Positions 36,343 to 45,192 of a stretch of 64,000 bases of DNA are shown here, piece after piece. The stretch is from positions 62,001 through 126,000 of the forward strand of contig NZ_JBJYIN010000007.1 in the NCBI RefSeq assembly GCF_046237015.1, written 5' to 3'. Within the stretch, counting starts at the first letter, position 1, and each line of letters begins with the position of its first letter. Position numbers and translations under genes: made by a program. This DNA comes from JBJYIN01 sp046237015. GTDB taxonomy: Bacteria; Pseudomonadota; Gammaproteobacteria; Enterobacterales; Enterobacteriaceae. The notes beneath the pieces are model-generated. The model had not been told where the DNA came from and did no database searches. It was given only the letters and a program-made list of their open reading frames with translations.

Positions 36343-36795
36343 ATGAGAAACGACAGTCGATTGTCACGCATGTTACATGCCTTGCTTCACTTGGCTCGGA
36401 GTGACAGCCCTATGACATCCGAGCAAATGGCTGAAATGTTAGGAACGAATCCTGTGGTCGTGAGACGAACAATGGCCGGTATGCGCGATGCTGGTTATGT
36501 TCTCTCGGAGAAGGGGCATGGAGGAGGTTGGTCAATCGCTTGTGATCTTAAAAAGGTGACATTACTTGATATTCACAAAGCTGTCGGCGGGCCTCACATT
36601 TTCGCCATTGGAATTGAAACGAAAGAGTCCAATTGTGCTGTGCAAAAAGCGGTGAATTCAGCACTTAAAGATGCCTTACGGGAAGCAGAAGATCTATTGG
36701 TTAAGCGGTTGGGGTGTATTTCTTTATCTGATTTACTGACCGATTTTGATGCGCATTGCCAAGCCATTCCGGAAATCTCAAAGCTCAGGAAATAA
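36343..36795 (+). CDS. Rrf2 family transcriptional regulator
   Basis: A 150-residue winged-helix regulator beginning MRNDSRLSRMLHALLHLA; the start at 36343 matches family N-termini and avoids an upstream extension that would cover the operator. The helix-turn-helix is MTSEQMAEMLGTNPVVVRRTM, followed by the wing YVLSEKGHGGGWSIA (the GxxGG motif of Rrf2 proteins). Only isolated cysteines are present (SNCAVQKAV and LGCISL), not the three-Cys cluster of IscR or NsrR, so an iron-sulfur cofactor is unlikely; it looks more like the YwnA/CymR branch. It probably controls itself and the divergent membrane protein gene. Confidence 0.87.
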   Translation: MRNDSRLSRMLHALLHLARSDSPMTSEQMAEMLGTNPVVVRRTMAGMRDAGYVLSEKGHGGGWSIACDLKKVTLLDIHKAVGGPHIFAIGIETKESNCAVQKAVNSALKDALREAEDLLVKRLGCISLSDLLTDFDAHCQAIPEISKLRK

Positions 36796-36806
36796 CAGGA
36801 GTCACA

Positions 36807-36862
36807 GGATTAATGTTGTCTCCGTTGCTCGTCTCTACAGCAGACAAGCAGCACATTAATCC
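36807..36862. repeat. Inverted repeat downstream of the Rrf2 gene
   Basis: GGATTAATGT (36807-36816) and ACATTAATCC (36853-36862) form a perfect 10-bp stem, with an inner TTGTCT/AGACAA pairing separated from it by a short bulge. There is no T-run, so it is not a standard terminator; a cruciform or processing site is possible. Confidence 0.45.
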
Positions 36863-36940
36863 AGAAAGGCAAAACGAATAATGGCAGCGGCAGATGTCGC
36901 TGTTATGATGTGGCGGTTGCAGGCAATCGTGTCCCGGTAG

Positions 36941-36952
36941 GGCGGTAGCATG
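36941..36952 (+). promoter_or_regulatory. ops element (RfaH recruitment site)
   Basis: GGCGGTAGCATG is an exact match to the ops consensus GGCGGTAG(C/T)(A/G)TG, at which paused RNA polymerase recruits the antiterminator RfaH. It lies 34 bases before the first of four same-strand AT-rich orphan genes, in the correct orientation. The sequence before it (from about 36880) is rich in short GGCAG/GTCGCTG pairings, as in JUMPStart leaders. Confidence 0.75.
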
Positions 36953-36985
36953 CCGGGTATTCGATAAAAATGAGTATGAGAAAAG

Positions 36986-37474
36986 ATGATGGAGATATCA
37001 TTCGAACTTTTTTTACCCAAAGATGTAGATCTAACAATGTTAGAAATGAAAGAAAGTTACGTCACTTTTGGTGGGGAAATCTATTCACAATGCCCGGCTA
37101 TATTTGAATGGAATAAGACACTTTCATTTTCAGAACATGCTGAAATGGCTATTTATGAGCGATTGCTAGGTGCTTACGTACCTTTAGCTGATTATTGTGT
37201 TTATATTTTAAAAGGAAATGCGCTATCCGATTTGGAATGGTGTGTTAATAACGAGTTGGATGTGGAAAATAACGACATTTTTCGGTTTATTAATACATTT
37301 TTATGTAAAATTGAACGCTGGGCTATTTTAACGCTCATTGATTGTGACCAACATGATGTGACTTATCAGGTTGATAATGAGCAACAAGCGCTCGTTCATA
37401 TGATAAACAGCCTGAGGTGGAACGATCCGAAGGGAATGCTTTTAATAAAAAATAAGGCTGATGCTATATTTTAG
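36986..37474 (+). CDS. Hypothetical protein, first of an orphan gene cluster
   Basis: A 162-residue acidic soluble protein I do not recognise. It starts MMEISFELFLPKDVDLTM and ends IKNKADAIF, with no signal peptide or membrane segment. A GAGAAAAG stretch precedes the ATG; an alternative start is the next codon. The size, acidity, AT-rich coding sequence and setting, behind a CDI locus among other small orphan genes, resemble immunity proteins of polymorphic toxins. That is an inference from context only. It is the first gene after the ops element. Confidence 0.68.
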   Translation: MMEISFELFLPKDVDLTMLEMKESYVTFGGEIYSQCPAIFEWNKTLSFSEHAEMAIYERLLGAYVPLADYCVYILKGNALSDLEWCVNNELDVENNDIFRFINTFLCKIERWAILTLIDCDQHDVTYQVDNEQQALVHMINSLRWNDPKGMLLIKNKADAIF

Positions 37475-37532
37475 TATGTTTGAGGAATTATTAACATTTT
37501 GAATAAACAGATTTTTATTATAGAGAGTGTTT

Positions 37533-37904
37533 ATGATTAACAAGGAATTAGTTCAGGAAATTAAAACGCATAATTGGAGACGGTCCTGGCTCGATTTTTC
37601 TATTTTTTCTTATGACCGTGGTTGTTTGGTTATTTCTGCTAGTGATGATCTTTCTTATTACCATACAATGGAGATTACTTTGATCACGCCCACTTTTATC
37701 CATGGCGTGACAGATTGGTCTTGCGACGTAAATGAAGATTTCATCAACTATATATCTGAAAAAAATATGTTATCGTTTTTCTCAGACAATGAAAGGACAT
37801 TCAGTGTTATCGCAGATAAAATTTTGGTCAATTTTGATACGGTATTTTATTACCCACGAGAGAACTTAACAACTGGGCAACGATTAGCCTATTGGTTGGA
37901 ATGA
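37533..37904 (+). CDS. Hypothetical protein, second of the orphan cluster
   Basis: A 123-residue protein beginning MINKELVQEIKTHNWRR; the ATG at 37533 is chosen because GAGAG stands six bases upstream, rather than a GTG two codons earlier. It contains paired beta-like stretches with many aromatic residues (FSIFSYDRGCLVISAS, MEITLITPTFIHGVTDW). No family is recognised. Its small size, single domain and AT-rich sequence again suggest an immunity-type protein. It is 58 bases from the previous gene and 98 from the next, so all four could lie on one RfaH-assisted transcript. Confidence 0.68.
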   Translation: MINKELVQEIKTHNWRRSWLDFSIFSYDRGCLVISASDDLSYYHTMEITLITPTFIHGVTDWSCDVNEDFINYISEKNMLSFFSDNERTFSVIADKILVNFDTVFYYPRENLTTGQRLAYWLE

Positions 37905-38002
37905 ATTTTTTAGTTTTATTTTATGAGTGCCATAAGCCGTTCCAGGCACAGCATAGTAGCGTCGAGACATTTAATCTTAAAAATAATTAATTGGGCTAGA
38001 AC

Positions 38003-38476
38003 ATGAAGATATCTCGTTTAGCTGTTGATAGATTGTTGCAGATAAATTGGTTTTCACATGTAGGTGATGTTGTTCAACAACCTGACGTGAGGGCAGTTAA
38101 AAATGAGTATGATTTCATTAAGATTATCAATAATATTAAATGGGAAAACACTAGCCTGGCGGCAGGTAATGAAATGACCGGTTTCTTAGCTAAGAAATTT
38201 CCAAACGAATATCATTACTGGAATACATTGGTAAGAGAAAGTAAAGTGATATTGGATAGTGAAATCATTCCTGCCATGCCGGAAGATGTTATTGCCAATA
38301 ATATTATATTAAATAATGTGAAGTGGGATCTGGTGAACTATCTAATGGAATCAACATATAAAGATAAATTGAAGTGTCCTTTATTTTTTGATTCGCTAAT
38401 CTGTGTTTATGAAGCGGGACATATTCCTTGTGGTTGGGAAGGGGAGTGGCCAGAGGGTAAATTGGTCGTTTATTAG
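38003..38476 (+). CDS. Hypothetical protein, third of the orphan cluster
   Basis: A 157-residue soluble protein with two internally similar-looking stretches of the type IINNIKWENTSL (about residue 40) and IILNNVKWDLVNYLM (about 100), which hints at a duplicated motif. It ends CGWEGEWPEGKLVVY, a Trp/Gly-rich tail seen in several small bacterial proteins found next to polymorphic toxins. No family is assigned. The ribosome-binding site is weak (GGGCTAGAAC). The composition is AT-rich as in its neighbours. Confidence 0.66.
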   Translation: MKISRLAVDRLLQINWFSHVGDVVQQPDVRAVKNEYDFIKIINNIKWENTSLAAGNEMTGFLAKKFPNEYHYWNTLVRESKVILDSEIIPAMPEDVIANNIILNNVKWDLVNYLMESTYKDKLKCPLFFDSLICVYEAGHIPCGWEGEWPEGKLVVY

Positions 38477-38506
38477 TGGTTTTACGCAAGGAAGGAGGAT
38501 TTTTAT

Positions 38507-38872
38507 ATGAATAGAGGATTGGTTCAGCAGGCATTTAATGCATTTCTTGATCGCGCGTCTTGTGCCACCGTTGCTGATATTAATCTGTTTCAGCACTATT
38601 TATCTGAGCTTATTGCGTATATCGCTGAGCTTGAACAGGTTTATGACCCCATCGATCAATGGTCAGTGGGAGAACTGGAGAGAGTGGCAGAATTTTTATT
38701 GCATAACCAACGATGGGTTGCTGGTGCCGATCAAATAAAAGCGCCGTTGCGGCAAGCCTATGCCGCCATAGAGCAACATCGAATATTTTTAGCTGAACAT
38801 GTCCAGGTCCCTGATTACCTTGCTGAGATGCCTGAAAATGTGTTTACCCATCATGATGGTCCTTCTACATAA
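38507..38872 (+). CDS. Hypothetical helical protein, fourth of the orphan cluster
   Basis: A 121-residue, mostly alpha-helical protein (for example ELIAYIAELEQVYDPIDQW and VGELERVAEFLLHNQRW). Its ribosome-binding site AAGGAGGA is the best in the cluster, and base composition is nearer to the chromosome average than in the three genes before it. No family is recognised and no catalytic motif is visible. It is the last gene of the rightward group; the next gene converges from the other strand 71 bases away. Confidence 0.65.
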   Translation: MNRGLVQQAFNAFLDRASCATVADINLFQHYLSELIAYIAELEQVYDPIDQWSVGELERVAEFLLHNQRWVAGADQIKAPLRQAYAAIEQHRIFLAEHVQVPDYLAEMPENVFTHHDGPST

Positions 38873-38943
38873 TGTCGATCCCGGCGACTCGCTCCTGAAA
38901 AAATGCTTCGCCGCTTACAGCAAACTAACGACAACTGATGGGA

Positions 38944-40185
38944 TTAACGCTGATCGGCGTGCAGTAGGCTATCGTTTGTTGATATTCGCGTGGGATCTGG
39001 AATGACGACAGGTTTCGCTAAGTCGTTTTGTCGGTGGTGCTGATGTAATGCCGCCTCTGCTAATTGGGCAAAGTAGCGTGCCGCTGGTGCGATAGCGCGT
39101 TCATCTGGGTTGAACTGTGGGTGATGTAACCCGAATGCACTACCTGAGCCGATACTGACAAATGCTCCGGGAATTTGCTGGAGATAGAGCGCGAAGTCCT
39201 CACCACTCATCTGGCGTTCGGCCTGTTCTACCTTATAGCCCGCATCCTGTGCGATTTTCTTGCTGAAATCGGCCCAAAAATCGGTATTGACCACCGATGG
39301 TGGGCCCGGTTGCCAATGTAGTTCTGCTTTGGCGCCGAGTGCATGAGCGATCCCCTGAATCAATTGTTCGATGCGCGCTGGAACTTGTGCGCGAATCTGT
39401 GCGTTGTAGGTTCGTACTGTACCTTCCAACTCCACGGTCTGTGGTAGTACATTCCAGGTATTGCCGCCGTTAATGCGGGTGATGCTGATGACCAGCGATT
39501 CAAGAGAGCTAAAGCTACGGCTCGGCAAGGTCTGTAAAGCATTAACAATATTACAGGCTGACACGATGCTATCAATGCCTTCTTCTGGTTTGGCCGCGTG
39601 CGCACCTTTGCCTGTTACGTAGATAGAGAAACGATCGACATTGGCATAAAACGGGCCACTGCGAGTGGCGAATGTGCCAGCGGGCAAATCTGGGGCATTA
39701 TGTAGTCCAAAAATTGCAGAAACGCCCTGCAATGCGCCAGCTTGAATGAAATGCTCCGCACCGGTTGAAACTTCCTCTGCGGGCTGAAAAAGAATACGAA
39801 CGCGACCGGGAAGGCGAGACTCCTGCTTTTTCAGTAAACAGGCGGCTCCCAGCATCACTGCGGTATGAAAATCATGTCCACAAGCATGCATGATACCGGG
39901 GTTTTTCGAGCGAAAAGGGAGATTTGTCAGTTCTTCGATTGGCAGGGCATCAATATCTGCTCGCAGTGCAATCGTAGGGCCTGAACCGTTACCTAATTCG
40001 GCGATAACGCCGGATGTTAATGGCAACGGAAGTAATGAAATTCCATTATCTTTTAGCCAGTGAGTGATACGAACGGTGGTTTGGTGTTCTTGGTTGGATA
40101 ATTCGGGGTATTGATGTAATTCACGACGCCATTCGATGAGCTGATGCTCAAATTCATCATGACGACAGACCTTGTTTTCGACCAT
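38944..40185 (-). CDS. M20 family amidohydrolase (HipO/IAA-amino-acid hydrolase type)
   Basis: A 413-residue metallopeptidase-family amidohydrolase that should cleave an N-acyl amino acid or amino-acid conjugate. The start at 40185 is chosen because AGGTGG lies seven bases upstream; a frame extending to 40254 has no such signal. Metal-site motifs are visible: the Asp in LRADIDALPIEE, Cys-His in MHACGHDFHTA, the catalytic Glu pair in FQPAEE, and a late His in FGLHHPQF. A GKGAHAAKP motif marks the dimerisation lid domain. Plant-associated relatives can split auxin conjugates, but hippurate, N-acetyl amino acids or peptides are equally possible. It is transcribed alone. Confidence 0.88.
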   Translation of the reverse strand: MVENKVCRHDEFEHQLIEWRRELHQYPELSNQEHQTTVRITHWLKDNGISLLPLPLTSGVIAELGNGSGPTIALRADIDALPIEELTNLPFRSKNPGIMHACGHDFHTAVMLGAACLLKKQESRLPGRVRILFQPAEEVSTGAEHFIQAGALQGVSAIFGLHNAPDLPAGTFATRSGPFYANVDRFSIYVTGKGAHAAKPEEGIDSIVSACNIVNALQTLPSRSFSSLESLVISITRINGGNTWNVLPQTVELEGTVRTYNAQIRAQVPARIEQLIQGIAHALGAKAELHWQPGPPSVVNTDFWADFSKKIAQDAGYKVEQAERQMSGEDFALYLQQIPGAFVSIGSGSAFGLHHPQFNPDERAIAPAARYFAQLAEAALHQHHRQNDLAKPVVIPDPTRISTNDSLLHADQR

Positions 40186-40570
40186 ATCAATCCACCTATA
40201 CCTATCAGAACAGAGAATCCCCGGCGTCAGGTTGGTATCACAATCGAGAGACATTCACCGTCAAGCGGCGTGGTCATCGCAGAGACACTGAAACAAACCT
40301 GTTACGAAAAGTACCGGGTAACGAATAGCTTAAAGGTAGTGGAGAGCGTTTCAGACGATAAATACCGTCTGGTTATATTTCATAGCGGATCATCATGAAC
40401 GTTATCTGCTGTGTTTTACGATGCTATTAGTATGATGTGTTGGCTAACGTCTGTATTTCTTTTTTGCAGCAAAAAAACGGTAAAAATATTGGGCGTGAGC
40501 GTTAAGGTGGCAACGCGAAAATTGCCCATGTTTGTGGTTGGGCAATTTCCCCGTTTGTCAGTGAAGTTCG
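40186..40570. other. Gap of 385 bases between two leftward genes
   Basis: It should hold the promoter of the M20 gene and the 3' end signals of the GH127 gene. Short open frames cross it, but none has a ribosome-binding site or a recognisable product. I see no strong terminator; a run of CAAAAAAACGG near 40470 is the most notable feature. Confidence 0.5.
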
Positions 40571-42580
40571 CTATTTCTCATCGATCCAAATGCGCATTTC
40601 CCCTTCACCACGGTTTGCCCAGCTAAACCATGGAATGAAGGTCAATGTTTGTGGTTGTGATGGCCCCGGCGCACGATCATAGCGATAGAGAGGTTGCGTA
40701 TCAGCCTGTTCACAGGTAAGCCGCGTGCCTTTAGCCTGAATCAGAATTTTGTGTGCAAAAATACCTTTACCTTCTATCAACGTAAAATCACTGTCTTGAT
40801 CGAGAGACAGATTATGTAATTCACTACCGTTGTCAGCCTCTTCCAGGCAATAAACCAATGGGCCACGCTGTATCGCCACTTTTCCCGCCAGATGCCGCAC
40901 CAGCGGATTACCGTATACACGGCGCACTGGCATCGGGAGTGTCAGCGTTATTTCATCCCCGTTTCGCCATTCACGACAGAGGTGTAAATAACCTCGAGTT
41001 GCATTATCACCGCATCTTTGATCATTTATCCGAACTTCCGCCTGATCACACCATTCCGGGATACGCAGGGCCAGAGTGTATGGCACCGGGCGTTCACAGC
41101 GTATTGTTATGCTGACGTCCTCCTGCCACGGATAATTTCCTGAGATGCTGATGCCGAAAGGTTGATTCTCGACCGAGAGATTCAGTTCGTTGCCGACGTA
41201 GAGATTAATGTACAGCGCGTCGTCACGTTGGGTGTAAACATAGTGCCCCAATGAGGTTAGCAATCTGGCGATATTCGGTGGACAACACGCGCAACCGAAC
41301 CAGCGTTGTCGAATGGGTTTGACGTGATCGTAAATATGGTTAAAGGGCAGCGTTTTGGGGTGAACTTCCAATGGGTTTACATAAAAAAAGTGTCGGCCAT
41401 CAAGCGCCATGCCGCCCAGTACCGTGTTGAATAATGCGCGTTCCATGACATCGGCAAACTGGCTATCTCCCTCCAGTTGTATCATCCGGTTAGCGAACAT
41501 CATTAAGCCAATGGATGCACAGCTTTCCGCATAAACCGTATCATTTGGCAGATCGTAATCGTGGCTAAACGCCTCTCCGCTACTTTGTGAACCGATACCG
41601 CCCGTGATGTACAACTGACGTTGCACCATATTTTTCCAAAGATGCAGGCAGATCTGTCGCTTTTCTGGATCGTTATGCAGGCGTGCGAGATGTGCAACCC
41701 CCGTGAGGAGATAAACAAAGCGAACGGCATGTCCCACGGCGTATTCTTGCTGAGCTAGCGGAAGATGTGCCTGGCTGTAAGCCTTATCTTTGACCATCCA
41801 TGCCGGACCGTAGTTGCTCCAATGGGATGTCCTGCCGCGTTTTTCGTATTCCCAATCGTAGAAATGTGGCTGAGCGCCTCTCTGTTCAACGAAATATTGC
41901 GTCAGTGCGCGATATCGTTCATTACCGGTGACTTCGTATAACCGCATGAGCGCCAATTCTATTTCAGGGTGACCGGGATAGCCGTGTAACTGCTGTTCAC
42001 CCGGTCCAAAGACAGAATCAATGTGATCGGCCAATTTACAAACGACATTCAGCAAGCGACGTTGTCCGGTAGCCAGAAACCACGCGACGCCCGCTTCGAT
42101 CATGTGTCCCGCGCAGTATAATTCATGGCATTCCGCCAGATTAGTCCAACGCGCTTGCGGGGCCTTGACGGTAAAATACGTATTCAGATAACCATCTTCG
42201 CACTGGGCCGCTTCAACCAGCGCAATGACGTCTTGCGCCGTTTTTTCTAACGCCGGATCCGGCTTTTGGCAAAGTGACCAGGCGACGGCTTCGAGCCATT
42301 TCGCCACGTCGCTATCCTGAAAAACCATGCCGTAAAATTCGCCTTGTTCCAGCCCAGCGGCGATACGAAAGTTCGTAATAGCATGGCTTGGCTCTGTTTC
42401 ATCAAGACGATCGTTCAACGCATCCCATTGATAAGGGATAACCACCTCACGTACCAGTCGTTGGTATTGCCCTAAAAACGGGTCGGTAATGTTCACCAGA
42501 CGCAGATCAACTTCCTGACGGGGAAGACCATTAACGTCATCGTATTGCTCATGTTCGGGTAGAGTATTGGGCTGATTCAT
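40571..42580 (-). CDS. Glycoside hydrolase family 127, probable beta-L-arabinofuranosidase
   Basis: A 669-residue cytoplasmic enzyme (no signal peptide) of the GH127 family (formerly DUF1680), typified by Bifidobacterium HypBA1, which removes beta-L-arabinofuranose from hydroxyproline-linked arabino-oligosaccharides of plant extensin. The zinc-thiolate centre is visible: Glu and Cys in VYAESCASIG near residue 370, and the Cys pair in FGCACCPPNIAR near 446, one of which is the nucleophile. The start MNQPNT (42580) has GGAG six bases upstream. It follows the sugar symporter gene by 14 bases, so imported arabinosides are likely cleaved inside the cell. Confidence 0.9.
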   Translation of the reverse strand: MNQPNTLPEHEQYDDVNGLPRQEVDLRLVNITDPFLGQYQRLVREVVIPYQWDALNDRLDETEPSHAITNFRIAAGLEQGEFYGMVFQDSDVAKWLEAVAWSLCQKPDPALEKTAQDVIALVEAAQCEDGYLNTYFTVKAPQARWTNLAECHELYCAGHMIEAGVAWFLATGQRRLLNVVCKLADHIDSVFGPGEQQLHGYPGHPEIELALMRLYEVTGNERYRALTQYFVEQRGAQPHFYDWEYEKRGRTSHWSNYGPAWMVKDKAYSQAHLPLAQQEYAVGHAVRFVYLLTGVAHLARLHNDPEKRQICLHLWKNMVQRQLYITGGIGSQSSGEAFSHDYDLPNDTVYAESCASIGLMMFANRMIQLEGDSQFADVMERALFNTVLGGMALDGRHFFYVNPLEVHPKTLPFNHIYDHVKPIRQRWFGCACCPPNIARLLTSLGHYVYTQRDDALYINLYVGNELNLSVENQPFGISISGNYPWQEDVSITIRCERPVPYTLALRIPEWCDQAEVRINDQRCGDNATRGYLHLCREWRNGDEITLTLPMPVRRVYGNPLVRHLAGKVAIQRGPLVYCLEEADNGSELHNLSLDQDSDFTLIEGKGIFAHKILIQAKGTRLTCEQADTQPLYRYDRAPGPSQPQTLTFIPWFSWANRGEGEMRIWIDEK

Positions 42581-42594
42581 AAACATCTCCATCG

Positions 42595-43998
42595 TCAGGA
42601 TTGGTTAGCGTGACGTACGCGCAGGTCATTCGATATACGGTTCATCATGGTGTCGTTCAGGCGACAAAAGCGAATAGCGAAAGCAAGCAACAGATGAAAT
42701 ACAGCAGGCAGTAGCGTTTCAAATGCGGTGATGCCGGCGAGTGACGCCTGGGTCTGGTTTTCCATTCCGGGCTGGTAAGCGACAAAAATGAACACCAGAC
42801 TAATGATCCCGGCACTTGCCGCCCAGGCGAGTTTGATAAAAAACAGGTTAAACGCGAAGTTCATGCCAGAGGAGCGAACACCGTTTTTCCATTCACCATA
42901 GTCATCGGCAAAGGCCATGATCGAAAAGTGTAATGGCAACGTGAAACCCAGAATGATGCCATTACCAAGAATCACGGCAAGCCACAATATCTGGTAATCG
43001 GGTCCGGCGGGCAGGAACCACATCGCCACCGCCAGAGCTGCCAGAATCAGGTTTGTGACGTAATAGAGTTGAACCGTATCAACTCTTTTTGCTAATGGAC
43101 TCACCAGGATCGCGCCTAAAATCGCAGCCAAGGTCACCATGGTAAAGAACAGGGAAGCAAACCCTGCACCGCCCTCTAGCACATAGGTGATGAAATACAT
43201 GTAGCCGCCGCCACGCAGGTTAAAAACGTTGATCAGCAGAAAAGACATCACCAGCATTAGCAACAGTTGATCGTTATTTTTTAATCCGGCAAGGTGCTCC
43301 TTCAGCGTGAATTTCCCCATTAACGCCAAAGGCACCCGTTCCCGAACCCAGAAAAAGCAGCAAAGGAACATCACAACCGCAATGGCACACAGAACACCTA
43401 CGCCAGCTTGATAACCGAATGCCGCATCGCCGTTCCCCAATATCGTGACCAGCCAAGGGAGGCCAACAGAGACCAAGAAACCCGCCACGCCGCATAGCAC
43501 AAAACGCCATGATTGGCAGGACAACACTTCTTCGTGGCGGGTGGTCATGGTGTTGATTAATGCGCAATAGGGCACATTGATCGCGGTATAGCTCATCGAT
43601 AACAAAAAATAGGTACCAAACGCCCAGGCAATTTTCATGTTCATGCTGAGATCGGGTACGGTGAACGTCAGTATCCCGGCTAAACCAATCGGCAATGCGA
43701 TCCAAAGTTGCCAGGGGCGGAAACGTCCCCAGCGACTGGTGGTTCGATCGGCAAGAATACCCATTAGCGGGTCAGAAATTGCGTCACAGATGCGTAATAC
43801 AATAAATAAGGTGCCAACGAGTGCCGGGGTTAAGCCAAAAATATCGGTATAGAAAAAGGTCAAAAAATTCATTATCAGACAGGTTATTACCGTGCCACCG
43901 GCATCACCTAACCCATAGCCTATTTTTTCGCGGATACAAAGTCGGTCGTTATTTTTATTATTAGCTATCTCAGTATTTATTATTGGTGTAGAGGTCAT
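42595..43998 (-). CDS. GPH family sugar:cation symporter (MelB/XynP/YicJ type)
   Basis: A 467-residue, twelve-helix transporter. The start at 43998 is preferred because GAGGAG stands eight bases upstream and the MTSTPI N-terminus leads into the conserved [14 protein letters not shown] region; a frame reaching 44085 would add an unlikely leader. The motifs [21 protein letters not shown] (split at the loop, near residue 75) and [12 protein letters not shown] are typical of glycoside-pentoside-hexuronide symporters. With the GH127 gene directly downstream and an AraC regulator divergent upstream, it should import an arabinose-containing oligosaccharide. Confidence 0.9.
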   Translation of the reverse strand: MTSTPIINTEIANNKNNDRLCIREKIGYGLGDAGGTVITCLIMNFLTFFYTDIFGLTPALVGTLFIVLRICDAISDPLMGILADRTTSRWGRFRPWQLWIALPIGLAGILTFTVPDLSMNMKIAWAFGTYFLLSMSYTAINVPYCALINTMTTRHEEVLSCQSWRFVLCGVAGFLVSVGLPWLVTILGNGDAAFGYQAGVGVLCAIAVVMFLCCFFWVRERVPLALMGKFTLKEHLAGLKNNDQLLLMLVMSFLLINVFNLRGGGYMYFITYVLEGGAGFASLFFTMVTLAAILGAILVSPLAKRVDTVQLYYVTNLILAALAVAMWFLPAGPDYQILWLAVILGNGIILGFTLPLHFSIMAFADDYGEWKNGVRSSGMNFAFNLFFIKLAWAASAGIISLVFIFVAYQPGMENQTQASLAGITAFETLLPAVFHLLLAFAIRFCRLNDTMMNRISNDLRVRHANQS

Positions 43999-44175
43999 GA
44001 CGAACTCCTCACAAAATAAGAGTAGGGTGCCAGAAATAAACGGCATAATTCCTGGGGTAATTTTATGGCGTAATAGCGTTTTCATCGCTTATGTTTAAAT
44101 CTCGCATAACATAGGGCACCCAACAAGACCGTGAAAAAGTATAAAAAGATGACGATTCCGACCAGATGAAAAAAG

Positions 44176-44191
44176 TGTGAACGAGATCAGA
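44176..44191. promoter_or_regulatory. Likely CRP site between the symporter and AraC genes
   Basis: TGTGAACGAGATCAGA matches the CRP consensus TGTGA-N6-TCACA at nine of ten key positions. It is 93 bases before the AraC ATG and about 180 from the symporter start, so catabolite control of this sugar system is likely. Confidence 0.6.
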
Positions 44192-44268
44192 ACTGTGATT
44201 TTAGCGGCTTACGGATAATGATTTTTTGACTAAAGTAAATGAAAGCACACTCACTGACAAACTAATTA

Positions 44269-45108
44269 ATGCTTGATTTTACGATAAAAGTACCGATAAA
44301 GGTACAAAATGGTGGCCTGTTTATCTCCCGTGGCGTTGGCATGCATCCTCAACGGATGTTGGATTCATGGGAATTGATTTTTGTCGAAAAGGGGACGCTT
44401 ACGCTTAAAGAGAATGAGCATGTTTTTCAGGTTAAATCGGGTGAAAGCTTATTATTGTGGCCCAAGAGAAAACATGTTGGCGTGGGGGATTTTCCTGCCG
44501 ATCTTAAATTTTACTGGTTGCATTTTGAAGTAATATATTCAGATATTAAAATGACGAACGATAATAATATGGATTATCCTGCGGAGATATTATCCATACC
44601 TCAGCACGTAAAAATTCAGGATACGCAATATATTATTTCGCTTTTTCGTCAATTTCTCAGCGAGCAGGAAAATGTTCTTCGCTCTGTGGCGTTGGAGTTG
44701 ATTCTACTCTTGATATTACAGCAGATCGCCTCCGCTGCCAGCCATAAGCAGACACTGGAAGAGGCGGGTATCGCCTTAGCCTATAAAGCGCAACAGCTTA
44801 TACGTACCCAATATCATCAGGCAATAGCCACATCTGTACTGGCTGAACAGTTACACTGTAACGCAGATTATTTGGGGCGGGTTTATCGTAGAACGTTCCA
44901 TATTACTATGACGGAGGCCATTCACCGGCAGCGCATTCTGGCTGCTGAAAAATGGCTGATTACCGATTCTTGTTCAGTCACGGAAGTCGCCACACGGTGT
45001 GGTTTTAGTGATGTAGGGTATTTTAGGCAAATCTTCCGTAGGTTAACGGGGTTGACGCCTGCTGCATGGAAGCAGCGCTACTGTAAGGAGCATATTAACT
45101 CGGATTGA
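44269..45108 (+). CDS. AraC family transcriptional regulator
   Basis: A 279-residue regulator with an N-terminal cupin-like sensing domain (WELIFVEKGTLTLKENEH, near residue 34) and a C-terminal double helix-turn-helix. The second helix-turn-helix is SVTEVATRCGFSDVGYFRQ followed by FRRLTGLTPAAWKQRY, the AraC/XylS signature. It diverges from the GPH symporter-GH127 operon and is the natural activator of it in response to an arabinoside. No ribosome-binding site better than a weak AACTAATTA region is seen before the ATG, so expression may be low. Confidence 0.9.
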   Translation: MLDFTIKVPIKVQNGGLFISRGVGMHPQRMLDSWELIFVEKGTLTLKENEHVFQVKSGESLLLWPKRKHVGVGDFPADLKFYWLHFEVIYSDIKMTNDNNMDYPAEILSIPQHVKIQDTQYIISLFRQFLSEQENVLRSVALELILLLILQQIASAASHKQTLEEAGIALAYKAQQLIRTQYHQAIATSVLAEQLHCNADYLGRVYRRTFHITMTEAIHRQRILAAEKWLITDSCSVTEVATRCGFSDVGYFRQIFRRLTGLTPAAWKQRYCKEHINSD

Positions 45109-45192
45109 AATTCTCTTGTGAGCTGACACGGAGAATGATGCGTGAGCTGTGGGTAAAATGCCTACTCTAACCTCATGACAGGAACGTGTGTG

